Under the pieces are notes generated by a model. The model was not told the origin of the DNA. It was given only the letters and a program-made list of their open reading frames with translations, and did not search any database. Below are positions 36,606-44,768 of a stretch of DNA of 64,000 bases, one piece after another. This DNA comes from an uncultured Nocardioides sp. (lineage in GTDB: Bacteria; Actinomycetota; Actinomycetes; Propionibacteriales; Nocardioidaceae). A program made the position numbers and the translations under genes. The stretch lies in contig NZ_CAMPGZ010000001.1 in assembly GCF_946885725.1 (NCBI RefSeq), positions 9,632 to 73,631 of the forward strand. The letters are read 5' to 3'. Position 1 is the stretch's first letter, and every line of letters starts with the position of its first letter.

Positions 36606-37268
36606 TCAGGACTCGCGGTGCCCTGCCACGAGGTGCGTGACGGACGGCTCCTGGGCGGCGCGCGCGGCACTCATCGAGACACCGGTGAGCGCCACCGCGA
36701 GGGCGAGGAACTGCAGGACCGTGCCGAAGTCGCCGAGCGCGCCGAGGACGAGCTGGCTGGCCAGGCTGACCAGGACGAGCACCGGGACCCACATCGGGAC
36801 GGTGCGCGCCATGAAGAGCGCCGCGCTGAGCAGCACCAGGCCGAGGAGGAACGCCGTGATCCACGACCCGAGGAACACCGCGACGGCGTCGTCGTTCATC
36901 AGCGACGCCACATCCTTCGGCGTCAGCAGGTCGCGCAGCACGAGGGCTCGTACGACGACCAGCACCATGGCGTAGCTGGACAGCCCGATCGTGCCGATCG
37001 CGAACAGCCCGGCACCGACGACCCCGACGCCGTGGCCGCGGCCGGTGAGCAGGGTCAGCACCGACGGCACGCCGAACGTCAGGCACACCGAGGCGATGAA
37101 CATGATGGCGGCCATGCCCAGCCATCGACCGTTGGACCGCTCCGCTGAGCGGAGCGCGGCCGTGGGGTCGACGTCCTGCGACAGCGGGTTGACCGCGAAC
37201 GCCAGCACCAGCAGCAGCGACCCGACCACGAGAGCTGCAGCCGACGACCACACCCAAGACGCTCTCAC
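36606..37268 (-). CDS. Six-helix membrane protein of unknown function
   Basis: A 220-residue integral membrane protein with six hydrophobic helices, starting AALVVGSLLLVLAFAVNPLS and including GVVGAGLFAIGTIGLSSYAM and VPVLVLVSLASQLVLGALG. A short cytosolic basic/acidic tail ends HLVAGHRES. It may belong to the DUF998-like group, but no motif settles that. The GTG giving VRASWVW is taken as start because TACGCT precedes it by six bases, giving a leaderless message. I see no GGGACC-type box at its promoter, unlike its neighbours. Confidence 0.75.
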   Translation of the reverse strand: MRASWVWSSAAALVVGSLLLVLAFAVNPLSQDVDPTAALRSAERSNGRWLGMAAIMFIASVCLTFGVPSVLTLLTGRGHGVGVVGAGLFAIGTIGLSSYAMVLVVVRALVLRDLLTPKDVASLMNDDAVAVFLGSWITAFLLGLVLLSAALFMARTVPMWVPVLVLVSLASQLVLGALGDFGTVLQFLALAVALTGVSMSAARAAQEPSVTHLVAGHRES

Positions 37269-37382
37269 TGCAACAGCGTACAAACGGGGCACTCCGGGCG
37301 TCGGCGAACACGGCAATCCCGTACGACCTGCTTGCTGCGGCGGAGCGCCGGTCGAATCGGGCCCGTTCGTCCCCGGCCCCCT

Positions 37383-37396
37383 GGGTCCTTCGCCCC
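37383..37396 (+). promoter_or_regulatory. DevR/DosR-like box upstream of the first universal stress gene
   Basis: GGGTCCTTCGCCCC, centred 34 bases upstream of a CACGTT -10 candidate (37421-37426), controlling the USP-alcohol dehydrogenase pair. Confidence 0.45.
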
Positions 37397-37450
37397 TGTC
37401 CCCGGACCGCGCGCCGGAGGCACGTTGGCGGTGACGAAAGGAGCACCGTC

Positions 37451-38332
37451 ATGAACGAAGTACGCCCGTACATCCTCGTCGGCGTCGGCGAGGACGACGT
37501 GACCGCCGCCGTCCGGTTCGCCGTCGAGCGTGCCGCGGCGTCCGGCTGCGACGTACGCCTCGTGCACGCCGCGCACAGTCCCTACGGGCTCGCCGGTCCC
37601 GAGACGATCCTGCTCAGCTTCGAGGCGGCCGAGCTGGCCGGCCGGCAGCTGGTGCGGGGTGCCGAGGAGCGGGCTCTCGACGCGGCGCGCGACCGTGTCG
37701 GCGTCGCCGCCGACGTGGTGGTCGGTGCCCCGGTGCCGGTCCTCACCGACCTCTCGCGCCAGAGCGCATGCGTCGTGCTCCAGCACCGGCGCCGCTCGCG
37801 GCTGGCGCAGATCGTGTCGGGCTCGGTGGCGGCGGGGGTCGCCGCCCGCGCCGACGTACCCGTGGTCTCGGTGCCCGACGACTGGTCGCCGCGGGAGTCT
37901 GACCAGCCCCTGCGGATCACCGTCGGCGTGTCCGACCTGAAGGGTGCCGACGAGCTCATCTCGCGCGCCATCGACGTGGCGGCGGGCGGACCCGCAGAGA
38001 TCACCCTCGCGCACGCGTGGGAGCTGCCGGTCGCCTACGAGGTCTCCCTGCTCTCCACCGAGCAGCTGACCGACTGGCAGCGGCAGACCGCGCAGGACCT
38101 GCAGTCGCTCGCGGACGCCTGGAAGGACAAGGCTCCCGATGTCACCATCGAGACGCGGGCCGAGCGTGGCCGCCCGGCCGACGTGCTCGAGAAGGCCTCG
38201 CACGACAGCGACCTGCTGCTCGTCGCTCGCGCCCGCACGTGGGTGCCGGGACACCACCTCGGCTCCGTGGCCCGGGCCGTGCTGCGCGAGGCGGCGTGCC
38301 CGGTCGAGGTGGTCCCGGAGCCACGCGGCTGA
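37451..38332 (+). CDS. Universal stress protein, two USP domains
   Basis: A 293-residue tandem universal stress protein: domain one about 8-150 (YILVGVGEDDVTAAVRFAVE to ADVPVVSVPD), domain two about 155-290 (ITVGVSDLKGADELISRAID to ACPVEVVPE). The second domain retains a GHHLGSVARAVL segment in place of the G-x2-G-x9-G-S nucleotide loop; the first has SGSVAAGVAARA. ATP binding is therefore plausible but not certain. Tandem USPs are hallmarks of hypoxia or dormancy regulons. AAAGGAG lies seven bases before the ATG. The zinc alcohol dehydrogenase gene follows after 27 bases, almost certainly in the same operon. Confidence 0.92.
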   Translation: MNEVRPYILVGVGEDDVTAAVRFAVERAAASGCDVRLVHAAHSPYGLAGPETILLSFEAAELAGRQLVRGAEERALDAARDRVGVAADVVVGAPVPVLTDLSRQSACVVLQHRRRSRLAQIVSGSVAAGVAARADVPVVSVPDDWSPRESDQPLRITVGVSDLKGADELISRAIDVAAGGPAEITLAHAWELPVAYEVSLLSTEQLTDWQRQTAQDLQSLADAWKDKAPDVTIETRAERGRPADVLEKASHDSDLLLVARARTWVPGHHLGSVARAVLREAACPVEVVPEPRG

Positions 38333-38359
38333 GGACCTTTCCCGACAGGAGGAGACCGG

Positions 38360-39373
38360 ATGACGACCATGCGGGCCTGGGTCGTGCACGAGCCCGGGCC
38401 GCTGGACTCCGGCCCGCTGCGCCTGGTGACGCGTCCGGTCCCCACGCCTGGACGCGACGAGGTCCTCGTGCGAGTGGAGTGCTGCGGCGTCTGCCGCACC
38501 GACCTCCACCTCGCCGAGGGCGACCTCCCGCCCCGGCGACCGGACGTGTCGCCGGGGCACCAGGTCGTGGGCCGGGTCGTGAGCACCGGAAGCGACGTCG
38601 TGGAAGTCGCCGAAGGCGCGCGCGTCGGCGTCGCCGGGCTGCGCCGTACCTGCGGCCAGTGCCGCTGGTGCCGGCACGGCCAGGAGAACCTGTGCACCGC
38701 GCCGGAGTTCACCGGCTGGGACGCGGACGGCGGGCTGGCGGAGTACGTCGTCGCCCCGGCCGCGTTCACCTATCCGCTGCCGGACGACTCCCCCGCCGAG
38801 CTGCTCGCACCGCTGCTGTGCGCCGGCATCATCGGCTACCGCGCGCTCAAGCGCGCCGAGATGCCACCGGGCGGCCGGCTCGGGCTCTACGGCTTCGGCT
38901 CCAGCGCGCACCTCACCGCGCAGCTGGCGGTGGCCCAGGGCGCGGAGCTGTACGTCGTGACGCGCGACGAGGCCGGCCGCAAGCTGGCCGAGCGGTTGGG
39001 CGCCGTCTGGACGGGCGGCCTCTCAGACCGGCCGCCCGTGCCGCTGGACGCCGCGATCGTCTTCGCGCCCGCCGGCGAGGTGGTCCCGCCGGCGCTCGAG
39101 GCGGTGGGCCGGGGCGGCAACGTCGCCCTCGCCGGCATCCACATGACCGATGTGCCGTCGCTGGACTACGCGCGGCACCTGTTCCTGGAGAAGGACCTGC
39201 GGTCCGTGACCGCCAACACGCGCGCCGACGGCGAGGAGTTCCTGCGCCTCGCCGGACGGCTCGGTGTGCGGCCGGAGGTCACCGAGTACGCCTTCGACGA
39301 GCTGGACAAGGCGATGGGCGACATCTCTGGGGGCCGGCTGGGCGGGTCCGCCGTCGTGCGCGTCAGCTCGTGA
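38360..39373 (+). CDS. Zinc-binding alcohol dehydrogenase family protein
   Basis: A 337-residue medium-chain dehydrogenase. Catalytic zinc ligands are in CCGVCRTDLH (Cys near 43) and PGHQVVG (His near 68). Structural-zinc cysteines run CGQCRWCRHGQENLC (about 98-112). The NAD-binding segment LYGFGSSAHLTAQLA departs from the usual GxGxxG. The GHQ in place of GHE at the catalytic site is the form of the AdhA-like subgroup common in dormancy regulons. AGGAGG precedes the ATG. The last 11 bases overlap the convergent universal stress gene. The substrate is unknown; an aldehyde or alcohol tied to fermentative redox balance is a reasonable guess. Confidence 0.92.
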   Translation: MTTMRAWVVHEPGPLDSGPLRLVTRPVPTPGRDEVLVRVECCGVCRTDLHLAEGDLPPRRPDVSPGHQVVGRVVSTGSDVVEVAEGARVGVAGLRRTCGQCRWCRHGQENLCTAPEFTGWDADGGLAEYVVAPAAFTYPLPDDSPAELLAPLLCAGIIGYRALKRAEMPPGGRLGLYGFGSSAHLTAQLAVAQGAELYVVTRDEAGRKLAERLGAVWTGGLSDRPPVPLDAAIVFAPAGEVVPPALEAVGRGGNVALAGIHMTDVPSLDYARHLFLEKDLRSVTANTRADGEEFLRLAGRLGVRPEVTEYAFDELDKAMGDISGGRLGGSAVVRVSS

Positions 39374-40277
39374 CCTTCGTCCGGTCGGCCTCGGCGCCGT
39401 CCGCGTTCGCCGTACCGCTCGTCGCGGGCAGCACCTCGACCGGGTTCGCCGCGTGCGCCAGCACGGCGCGCGCCGTGGACCCGAGCCGTCGGCCGGGCAG
39501 CACGGCGACGGGCTGGCGCACCAGGACGACCAGGTCCGCGTGCTCCGTCTGACGGATCAGCGTCCGCGCCGGCTGGTCGTGCACGACCACGATCTCCACG
39601 ACGACGTCGGGGAACCTCTCGCGCCACGGGTCCAGCAGGCGGTCGATGTGGGTGCGCGCCGCGGTCAGCCACCGGGCGGCGTGCGTGCGCTCCTCCACCC
39701 GGTCGGCGTACGGGTCCGGCAAGGACCACGCGTGCACGATCCGCAGTACGGCACCGCGCGCGGACGCGGCCTCGAAGGCAGTGCGCAGGAGCTCGTCGGC
39801 TCCGTGGTGAGAACGCAGGCCGGCGACGACCACGCCCTCGCTCGAGCCCGGGCGCCAGTCGCCCGGCACCACGACCGCGGGTACGGCGGAGTGCGCGGCG
39901 ACCGCCGCGGTCGTCGTACCGAACAGCATCCGGTCCACCCCGCGCTTGGTCTCGCGCCCGAGCACGAGGAGGTCGGCGTCCCGCGCGGCCTCGACGATCG
40001 CGGCCACGCGGCCGTTGGACAGCAGCCGGGTCTCGACCTCAGGCCCGGCCGGCCCGCTCACCGCGGCCGCGGCGTCCCGCAGGATCGCCTCGCCCGCGGA
40101 CGTGAGGTCGTCCGGGACGTACGGCAGCATCGGCGCCAGGGGGACGTACGTCGGGCTCACGTGCACGATGCTCAGCAGAAAGCCCCACCTCACGGCTTCC
40201 TCCCTCGCGTAGCGCAGTGCACCCGCGCTCCCCTCGGTGCCGTCGACGGCTGCCACGACGCGACCGGACGCGTTCAT
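39363..40277 (-). CDS. Universal stress protein, two USP domains
   Basis: A 304-residue tandem universal stress protein. Domain one (about 5-150) starts RVVAAVDGTEGSAGALRYA and has LLVLGRETKRGVDRMLFGTT leading to AVPAVVVPG; domain two (about 160-285) ends LPGRRLGSTARAVLAHAANP. The C-terminal 20 residues are Ala/Asp/Glu-rich. GGAGGAG stands eight bases before the ATG at 40277. The gene is divergent from the CBS-domain gene. A GGGCTGAGCGGCCC box (40347-40360) lies 33 bases upstream of an AACGAT -10 candidate. It converges on the alcohol dehydrogenase gene. Confidence 0.92.
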   Translation of the reverse strand: MNASGRVVAAVDGTEGSAGALRYAREEAVRWGFLLSIVHVSPTYVPLAPMLPYVPDDLTSAGEAILRDAAAAVSGPAGPEVETRLLSNGRVAAIVEAARDADLLVLGRETKRGVDRMLFGTTTAAVAAHSAVPAVVVPGDWRPGSSEGVVVAGLRSHHGADELLRTAFEAASARGAVLRIVHAWSLPDPYADRVEERTHAARWLTAARTHIDRLLDPWRERFPDVVVEIVVVHDQPARTLIRQTEHADLVVLVRQPVAVLPGRRLGSTARAVLAHAANPVEVLPATSGTANADGAEADRTKVTS

Positions 40278-40346
40278 GTCGTGAGCTCCTCCCCTGCTGG
40301 TCCGACTGCTCGCCTCCATCGTTCGACCACCGCGCCCTACCGGACA

Positions 40347-40382
40347 GGGCCGCTCAGCCCGGTCCGCGGGGACCTTCGACCC
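40347..40382. promoter_or_regulatory. Pair of DevR/DosR-like boxes between divergent USP and CBS genes
   Basis: Plus-strand box GGGACCTTCGACCC (40369-40382) lies 33 bases upstream of GACGAT (40406-40411), before the CBS gene. Minus-strand box GGGCTGAGCGGCCC (40347-40360) lies 33 bases upstream of AACGAT (40318-40323), before the USP gene. The second is the weakest match of the set. Confidence 0.45.
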
Positions 40383-40438
40383 TCCTGCCCGTGGCTCCGC
40401 GAACCGACGATGGGAGCGACCCGAAGGAGGGCAGCAGC

Positions 40439-41053
40439 ATGTTGGTCAGGGAAGTCATGACGAGCCCGGCGATCACCGTCCGGGAGGACGCCACCATCCG
40501 TCACGCGGCACGTGTCCTCGACGCGCACTCCGTCACCGCCGTACCGGTCGTGAACGCCGGCGGCCACGTCGTCGGCGTCATCAGCGAGGCCGACCTGGTG
40601 CGGGACATGCTGCTCCCCGACTCCCGGCGGCACATGGAGACACCGCCCGCCGCTGACTCGCAGCGCCCGCACCTGGTCAGTGAGGTGATGACCCGGATGC
40701 CCGTGACCGTGAGCTCCGGCGACGACCTCGAGGACGCGGTCGAGCTGATGACCTCGACGACCGTGAAGTCCCTGCCCGTGGTCGACCACGGCCGGCTGAT
40801 GGGCATGCTCAGCCGCCGCGACGTGCTGCGGGTGCTGGCCCGCGCCGACGAGGCGATCGAGACCGAGATCAACGAGCTGTTCCGCGCCGACGGAACCGAC
40901 TGGGTGGCCACCGCGGACGACGGCCTCGTCGAGATCACCGGCCCGCGGGACGCTCCAGAACGGCGCGTGGCCGAGGTGCTGGCCAGGTCCGTCGCCGGTG
41001 TGACCGGGGTGCGGTTCCTGGCCGAGGCCGGCCGGTCCGCGCGGCGGTCCTGA
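40439..41053 (+). CDS. CBS domain pair plus BON domain protein
   Basis: A 204-residue protein with two CBS motifs (VREVMTSPAITVREDATIRH to GVISEADLVRDML, about 2-60; and VSEVMTRMPVTVSSGDDLED to GMLSRRDVLRVLAR, about 80-135) followed by a BON-like domain (ETEINELFRADGTDW to VTGVRFLAEAG). CBS pairs sense adenine nucleotides; BON domains bind membranes or protein partners. GAAGGAGG lies before the ATG at 40439. It heads a likely operon with the two membrane-protein genes downstream. Confidence 0.92.
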   Translation: MLVREVMTSPAITVREDATIRHAARVLDAHSVTAVPVVNAGGHVVGVISEADLVRDMLLPDSRRHMETPPAADSQRPHLVSEVMTRMPVTVSSGDDLEDAVELMTSTTVKSLPVVDHGRLMGMLSRRDVLRVLARADEAIETEINELFRADGTDWVATADDGLVEITGPRDAPERRVAEVLARSVAGVTGVRFLAEAGRSARRS

Positions 41054-41072
41054 GTCCCGAAGCGAGAGTGCG

Positions 41073-41267
41073 ATGAGTGACACGAGGAGCGACAAGCGGA
41101 CCATGACCGGCGCCGACGGTGGAGCCATCTACGTGCTCGGCATCCTCGGAGCCTGGGTGTTCTTCTGGCAGCAGGCCGACGGGTTCTGGTCGTACGTCCT
41201 GGCCGTGCTGGAGGGGATCGTCTGGCCGGCGTTCCTGGTCTACGAGGCGCTGTCCGCGCTGAGCTGA
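41073..41267 (+). CDS. Small membrane protein, 64 residues
   Basis: The sequence contains two short hydrophobic segments (AIYVLGILGAWVFFWQQ and WSYVLAVLEGIVWPAFLVYEAL) joined by ADGF. Similar short proteins occur beside universal stress genes in other actinomycetes; no function is known. It starts 19 bases after the CBS gene, and its TGA stop shares a base with the ATG of the next gene (TGATG), so the three genes are probably one transcript. Confidence 0.8.
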   Translation: MSDTRSDKRTMTGADGGAIYVLGILGAWVFFWQQADGFWSYVLAVLEGIVWPAFLVYEALSALS

Positions 41268-41734
41268 TGACGTCCCATGCGGTGCCGTGGCGCCGGACGC
41301 TCCTGTGGACCGCTGGCCTGACGAGCCTCGCCGCGATCGCCGGCGCCGGGCAGCTGGTCACCGGGACGTTCGCGCCGCCGGTCACCGACTTGGCGCCGCT
41401 CGGCCTCAGCTCGTGGGTGCTGCCGGGGTTCTGGCTGCTCCTGAGCGTCGCCGTGCCCTGCGTGGTCACCGCCTGGCTCGGTTGGCGAGGGTCCGAATGG
41501 ACTGGTGCGGCCGCGATGGCCGCCGGCGTCCTGCTCGCCATCGAGCTCGCCGTGCAGATCCCGTTCGTCGGGCTCGACCCGTTGCAGGCCGTGATGGGCC
41601 TGGTCGCGGTGGCGCTGCTGGGTCTCGGCGCGCTCGCCGACAGACCCCGGCGCCGTACCTCCCGGCAGGGTCCTAGGTCCCCGGACCTCGGGCCGTCGGC
41701 ATCTGCCGGGGACGCGCCGCCGCGCGTTGGCTGA
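41267..41734 (+). CDS. Four-helix membrane protein of unknown function
   Basis: A 155-residue membrane protein with four hydrophobic helices (LLWTAGLTSLAAIAGAG, LGLSSWVLPGFWLLLSVAVP, GAAAMAAGVLLAIELAVQIP, LQAVMGLVAVALLGLGAL) and a basic, probably disordered tail. Translation is coupled to the small membrane protein by a one-base stop/start overlap. I do not recognise the family. Its 3' end contains a GGGTCCTAGGTCCC box that may serve the following alcohol dehydrogenase gene. Confidence 0.78.
   Translation: MTSHAVPWRRTLLWTAGLTSLAAIAGAGQLVTGTFAPPVTDLAPLGLSSWVLPGFWLLLSVAVPCVVTAWLGWRGSEWTGAAAMAAGVLLAIELAVQIPFVGLDPLQAVMGLVAVALLGLGALADRPRRRTSRQGPRSPDLGPSASAGDAPPRVG
41668..41681 (+). promoter_or_regulatory. 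DevR/DosR-like box inside the preceding gene's end
   Basis: GGGTCCTAGGTCCC is the most symmetrical box of the set and lies about 90 bases before the adhP-like ATG. I cannot find a convincing -10 at the standard distance, so its use is less certain than the others. Confidence 0.35.
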
Positions 41735-41770
41735 AGGGGCCAGCCCGGATCCACCGACAGGAGAGACCCC

Positions 41771-42787
41771 ATGCGTGCTGCCGTCGTCCCCGCTCTCGGC
41801 GCCCCGCTCGAGATACGTGACGTGCCCGTGCCCGAACCGGGACCCGGCCAGGTCCTCGTGCAGATCGAGGCCAGCGGCCTGTGCCACACCGACATCCACG
41901 CCGCGCACGGCGACTGGCCGGTGAAGCCGAAGATCCCGCTGATCCCGGGGCACGAAGGCGTCGGGCGCGTCGTCGAGGTCGGCTCCGACGCCGACCGCTC
42001 TCTCGTCGGCACACGGGTGGCCCTGCCGTGGCTCGGGCACGCGTGCGGTCGCTGCCGCGCCTGCGTCGGCGGGTGGGAGACCTACTGCACCTCGCCGCAG
42101 TACACCGGCTACACGATGGACGGCTCCTACGCGGAGTACGCCGTCGGCTACGCCAGCCACGCCGTACCCGTGCCCGAGGGCGTGACGCCGATGGACGCGG
42201 CACCGCTGACGTGCGCCGGCGTGACGACGTACAAGGCGGTCAAGGTCGCGCACCCGCAGCCGAACGAGACCGCCATGGTCGTCGGGGTCGGCGGGCTGGG
42301 ACACCTCGCGCTGCAGTACGCCCGTATCTTCGGCACCGCCACCGTCGCCGTCGACGTGGAGGACGCCAAGCTCGACCTGGCCAAGCAGCTCGGCGCCGAC
42401 CACGTCGTGGACGCCCGTGGCGACCAGGCGGCCGCCCTCGCGGCGCTCGGTGGCGTCGACATCGCTGTGGTGACGGTGCCCTCCCCCGCCGCGATGCGCG
42501 CCGCGCACGCCGCCCTCAACCCCAACGGTCGCCTGGTCCTTGTCGGGCTGCCGGCTGACAACCGGCTCGAGCTGCCGGTCTTCGAGACCGTCCTCAGGGG
42601 TATCTCGGTCATCGGGTCGCTCGTGGGCACCCGCAACGACCTCTCCGACTGCTTCGCCCTGCATGCTCGCGGTGAGACGCAGGTCGTCGCCGAGGCGCGC
42701 CGCCTCGAGGACGTGAACGCGTGCTTCGACGAAGTTCTCGCCGGCCGGGTCCCGGCGCGGCTGGTGTTCGACCTACGCAACGCGTAG
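41771..42787 (+). CDS. adhP: Zinc-dependent alcohol dehydrogenase, AdhP type
   Basis: A 338-residue medium-chain alcohol dehydrogenase. Catalytic zinc ligands are in SGLCHTDIHAAHGDW (Cys near 38) and IPGHEGVGRV (His and Glu near 61). The four structural-zinc cysteines lie in CGRCRACVGGWETYC (about 92-106). The Rossmann loop VVGVGGLGHLA is intact near 172, and the Asp of AVDVEDAKL favours NAD over NADP. It closely resembles propanol-preferring AdhP enzymes. AGGAGAG precedes the ATG. It lies at the end of the stress island and is the second alcohol dehydrogenase within 4 kb. Confidence 0.93.
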   Translation: MRAAVVPALGAPLEIRDVPVPEPGPGQVLVQIEASGLCHTDIHAAHGDWPVKPKIPLIPGHEGVGRVVEVGSDADRSLVGTRVALPWLGHACGRCRACVGGWETYCTSPQYTGYTMDGSYAEYAVGYASHAVPVPEGVTPMDAAPLTCAGVTTYKAVKVAHPQPNETAMVVGVGGLGHLALQYARIFGTATVAVDVEDAKLDLAKQLGADHVVDARGDQAAALAALGGVDIAVVTVPSPAAMRAAHAALNPNGRLVLVGLPADNRLELPVFETVLRGISVIGSLVGTRNDLSDCFALHARGETQVVAEARRLEDVNACFDEVLAGRVPARLVFDLRNA

Positions 42788-42816
42788 CGAGACGGAGTCC
42801 TGGGCACAGTGCAGAT

Positions 42817-43248
42817 ATGTCCCCCACCGCGACGTGGATCGTGGCGGTCTGCGCCTGCGCGGTCGTCGTGCTCGCCGCGGTCGTCGCCCGAGCGATGCGG
42901 GGCCAAGGCAGGTCGGTGTGCGTGGCGTCCTTCACGACTGCCGCTCCGCCCGAGCGCGTCCTCACCGCGTTGCACGAGGGCGCCGAGGCGATCCCGCACG
43001 CCCACGTCTGTGACCGCACGCGGACGCGGCTCGAGGCCAGCGTGGGTGTGTCCCGCTCATCGTGGGGCGAGGTGATCGAGGCCGTGGTGCGACCGTCGGC
43101 GCCGCCGAGTGACGGCGTGACCGCGGTGGTGGTGGAGTCCCGGTCGAAGCTCGGCTCCACCCTTGTCGACTGGGGCAAGAACCAGCGCAACGTCGACGCG
43201 CTCCTCGAGGCGGTCGACCGGCTCGACGAACCTCGCGTTTCTCGCTGA
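42817..43248 (+). CDS. Hypothetical membrane-anchored protein
   Basis: A 143-residue protein with one N-terminal membrane helix (WIVAVCACAVVVLAAVVA) and a soluble domain with the pattern APPERVLTALHEGAEAIPHA and VVVESRSKLGSTLVDWGKN. The layout recalls DUF1499 or polyketide-cyclase/START-like small proteins, but I cannot assign it. The ATG at 42817 has no obvious ribosome site. It follows adhP by 29 bases and may be co-transcribed. Confidence 0.65.
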   Translation: MSPTATWIVAVCACAVVVLAAVVARAMRGQGRSVCVASFTTAAPPERVLTALHEGAEAIPHAHVCDRTRTRLEASVGVSRSSWGEVIEAVVRPSAPPSDGVTAVVVESRSKLGSTLVDWGKNQRNVDALLEAVDRLDEPRVSR

Positions 43249-43397
43249 GTCGCGTCGCGGAGGTCCTGGCGTCTGCTTCGACCAGAGCTCGTACGCCGTT
43301 CGCCGCGAGTCCGCCGAGGGCGCTCGGCGCAACCTCCGGCCGCTGGCGCATGAACTGACGTTCGAAAACGGTTGGTGCTCCCTGATGGGATGAACTC

Positions 43398-44162
43398 ATG
43401 GCAGCGACACTGGCACCCGAGCAGCAGGCGGACTCCGCCGATGCGGTGCTGGCGGCTGTCCGTGAGGCTCGCGCTGCTGCGGACCGCGAAGAGGTCCGGA
43501 TCCTGGAGCTCGCCCACCGGCTGCCCCGGGTATGGGCGCGGGTCAAGGCCGACGAGCTGCCGCCGTGGCGGGCCCGCCGGATCGCCGGGCGCACCGTTGC
43601 CTATCTCCGGACGGAGCTGCGTACGTCGACCGGCACGTCGCCCGCTTCGCGCACAAGGTCGGCATCGCCCAGCTGGACCGGCTGGCCGAGGAAGCGTTGG
43701 TGCGGTTCGACCCCGAGGCCGCGGAGAAGCAACGGCTCGCGGGCCGCGGACGGGCGGCACGTGACGATCTACACCGGCCAGGTCGGCTTCGACGGCACCG
43801 TCCACCTTCAGGGCGAGCTCGACCTCGCCGACGCTCTCGACCTCGACGCCGCACTGTCCGATGGTGCGGCGCGGCTGGCGGAGCTGGGCTGGCAGGACTC
43901 GTTGGACGTGCGCCGTGCGCACGCTCTGGGCGAGCTCGCCCGCGGCGCCGACCCCACACTGCCGCTGCCGGGCCGGGAGGTGGTACTCAACGTCCACGTG
44001 AGCGACCGCGCGATCTCTGACGAGGACGGCACGCCCCTCGCGCGGGTGGAGAACACTCGCAGCTTCGTCTCGGTCGACCAGGTCCGCACGTGGTGCGGCA
44101 CGCGCGGCACCCGGCGCCAGGACTGGATCGACTACGACGATGACGTAGCTAGTCGCCGGTGA
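43398..44162 (+). pseudogene. DUF222/HNH (13E12-type) gene, frameshifted and truncated
   Basis: The first 70 codons (LAHRLPRVWARVKADELPPW) and the part from about 43750 (LDLADALDLDAALSDGAARL, LDVRRAHALGELA) belong to the DUF222 domain. The family-like stretch between them, AAYVDRHVARFAHKVG to RFDPEAAEKQRLA, is only readable in another frame (about 43610-43735). So one indel near 43590-43615 and a compensating one near 43735-43755 break it. The C-terminal HNH nuclease is missing; the frame ends in unrelated residues overlapping the convergent DinB gene. These genes are repetitive and decay often in actinomycetes. Confidence 0.8.
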
Positions 44163-44673
44163 CGCCGTCGGCGAGCTCGCGCAGGATGTCGAGGTGGCCG
44201 TTGTGCCGCGCCGTCTCCTCGATCAGGTGCGTGATGATGTACCGCAACGCGAAGGGCCTGCCGGTGCTCTCGTCACGACCCACTGCCTCTTCGTCCCAGT
44301 CGTGGGCAGCAATGAGCTCGTCGGTGTGGGCCGCCTGCTCGGCGTACTCGTCGAGAAGCACGGCAAGAGGCTGCTCGAGCCCGGCGCGCATCTGGAGCTC
44401 GGAGTCGTCGTCGGTGCCCGGCCACTGGTTGCGTCCGCCGATGAAGACGACGTCGATCCAGAAGGCTTCGGACCAGCGCAGGTGGCTGACTAGGCCGGCG
44501 ATGCTCATCGCCGGCGACGTCGGAAGCGGCGTCCGCACCGCGTCGGCTTGAGACAGGCCGACGCACTTGGCGTGAACGGTCAGGCGCACGTACTTCAGGA
44601 GCTGGGTGAGCGTCGTGCGCTCGTCGAACGCAGCCGGGAACGCGGTGCGCTGACTCAGGTCGATGCGGGTCAC
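44149..44673 (-). CDS. DinB/DUF664 family protein
   Basis: A 174-residue four-helix-bundle protein of the DinB/DUF664 superfamily, which includes mycothiol- and bacillithiol-dependent enzymes. The metal-binding triad fits His in LVSHLRWSEAFW (about 63), His near YAEQAAHTDELIAAHDW, and His in EETARHNGHLDILREL (about 160). The GTG start has AGAGG upstream. Since the window encodes MshC, a mycothiol-dependent transferase activity is plausible; the substrate is unknown. Its 3' end overlaps the decayed DUF222 gene. It is divergent from a second DinB gene 95 bases away. Confidence 0.88.
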   Translation of the reverse strand: MTRIDLSQRTAFPAAFDERTTLTQLLKYVRLTVHAKCVGLSQADAVRTPLPTSPAMSIAGLVSHLRWSEAFWIDVVFIGGRNQWPGTDDDSELQMRAGLEQPLAVLLDEYAEQAAHTDELIAAHDWDEEAVGRDESTGRPFALRYIITHLIEETARHNGHLDILRELADGVTGD

Positions 44674-44768
44674 AAGAGATCCTCTGCGTACGGCGTCCGG
44701 GAAGACAACCGGTGAGCCACGACGTTCTCACGCACCACCCCCACTCCCACCCGTGCCAGACTCGCGAC

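Noticed and set aside
40217..40438. Upstream extension of the CBS-domain reading frame
   Set aside because: The added sequence is Arg/Pro-rich, runs antisense over the USP gene promoter and the operator boxes, and a good ribosome site marks the ATG at 40439.
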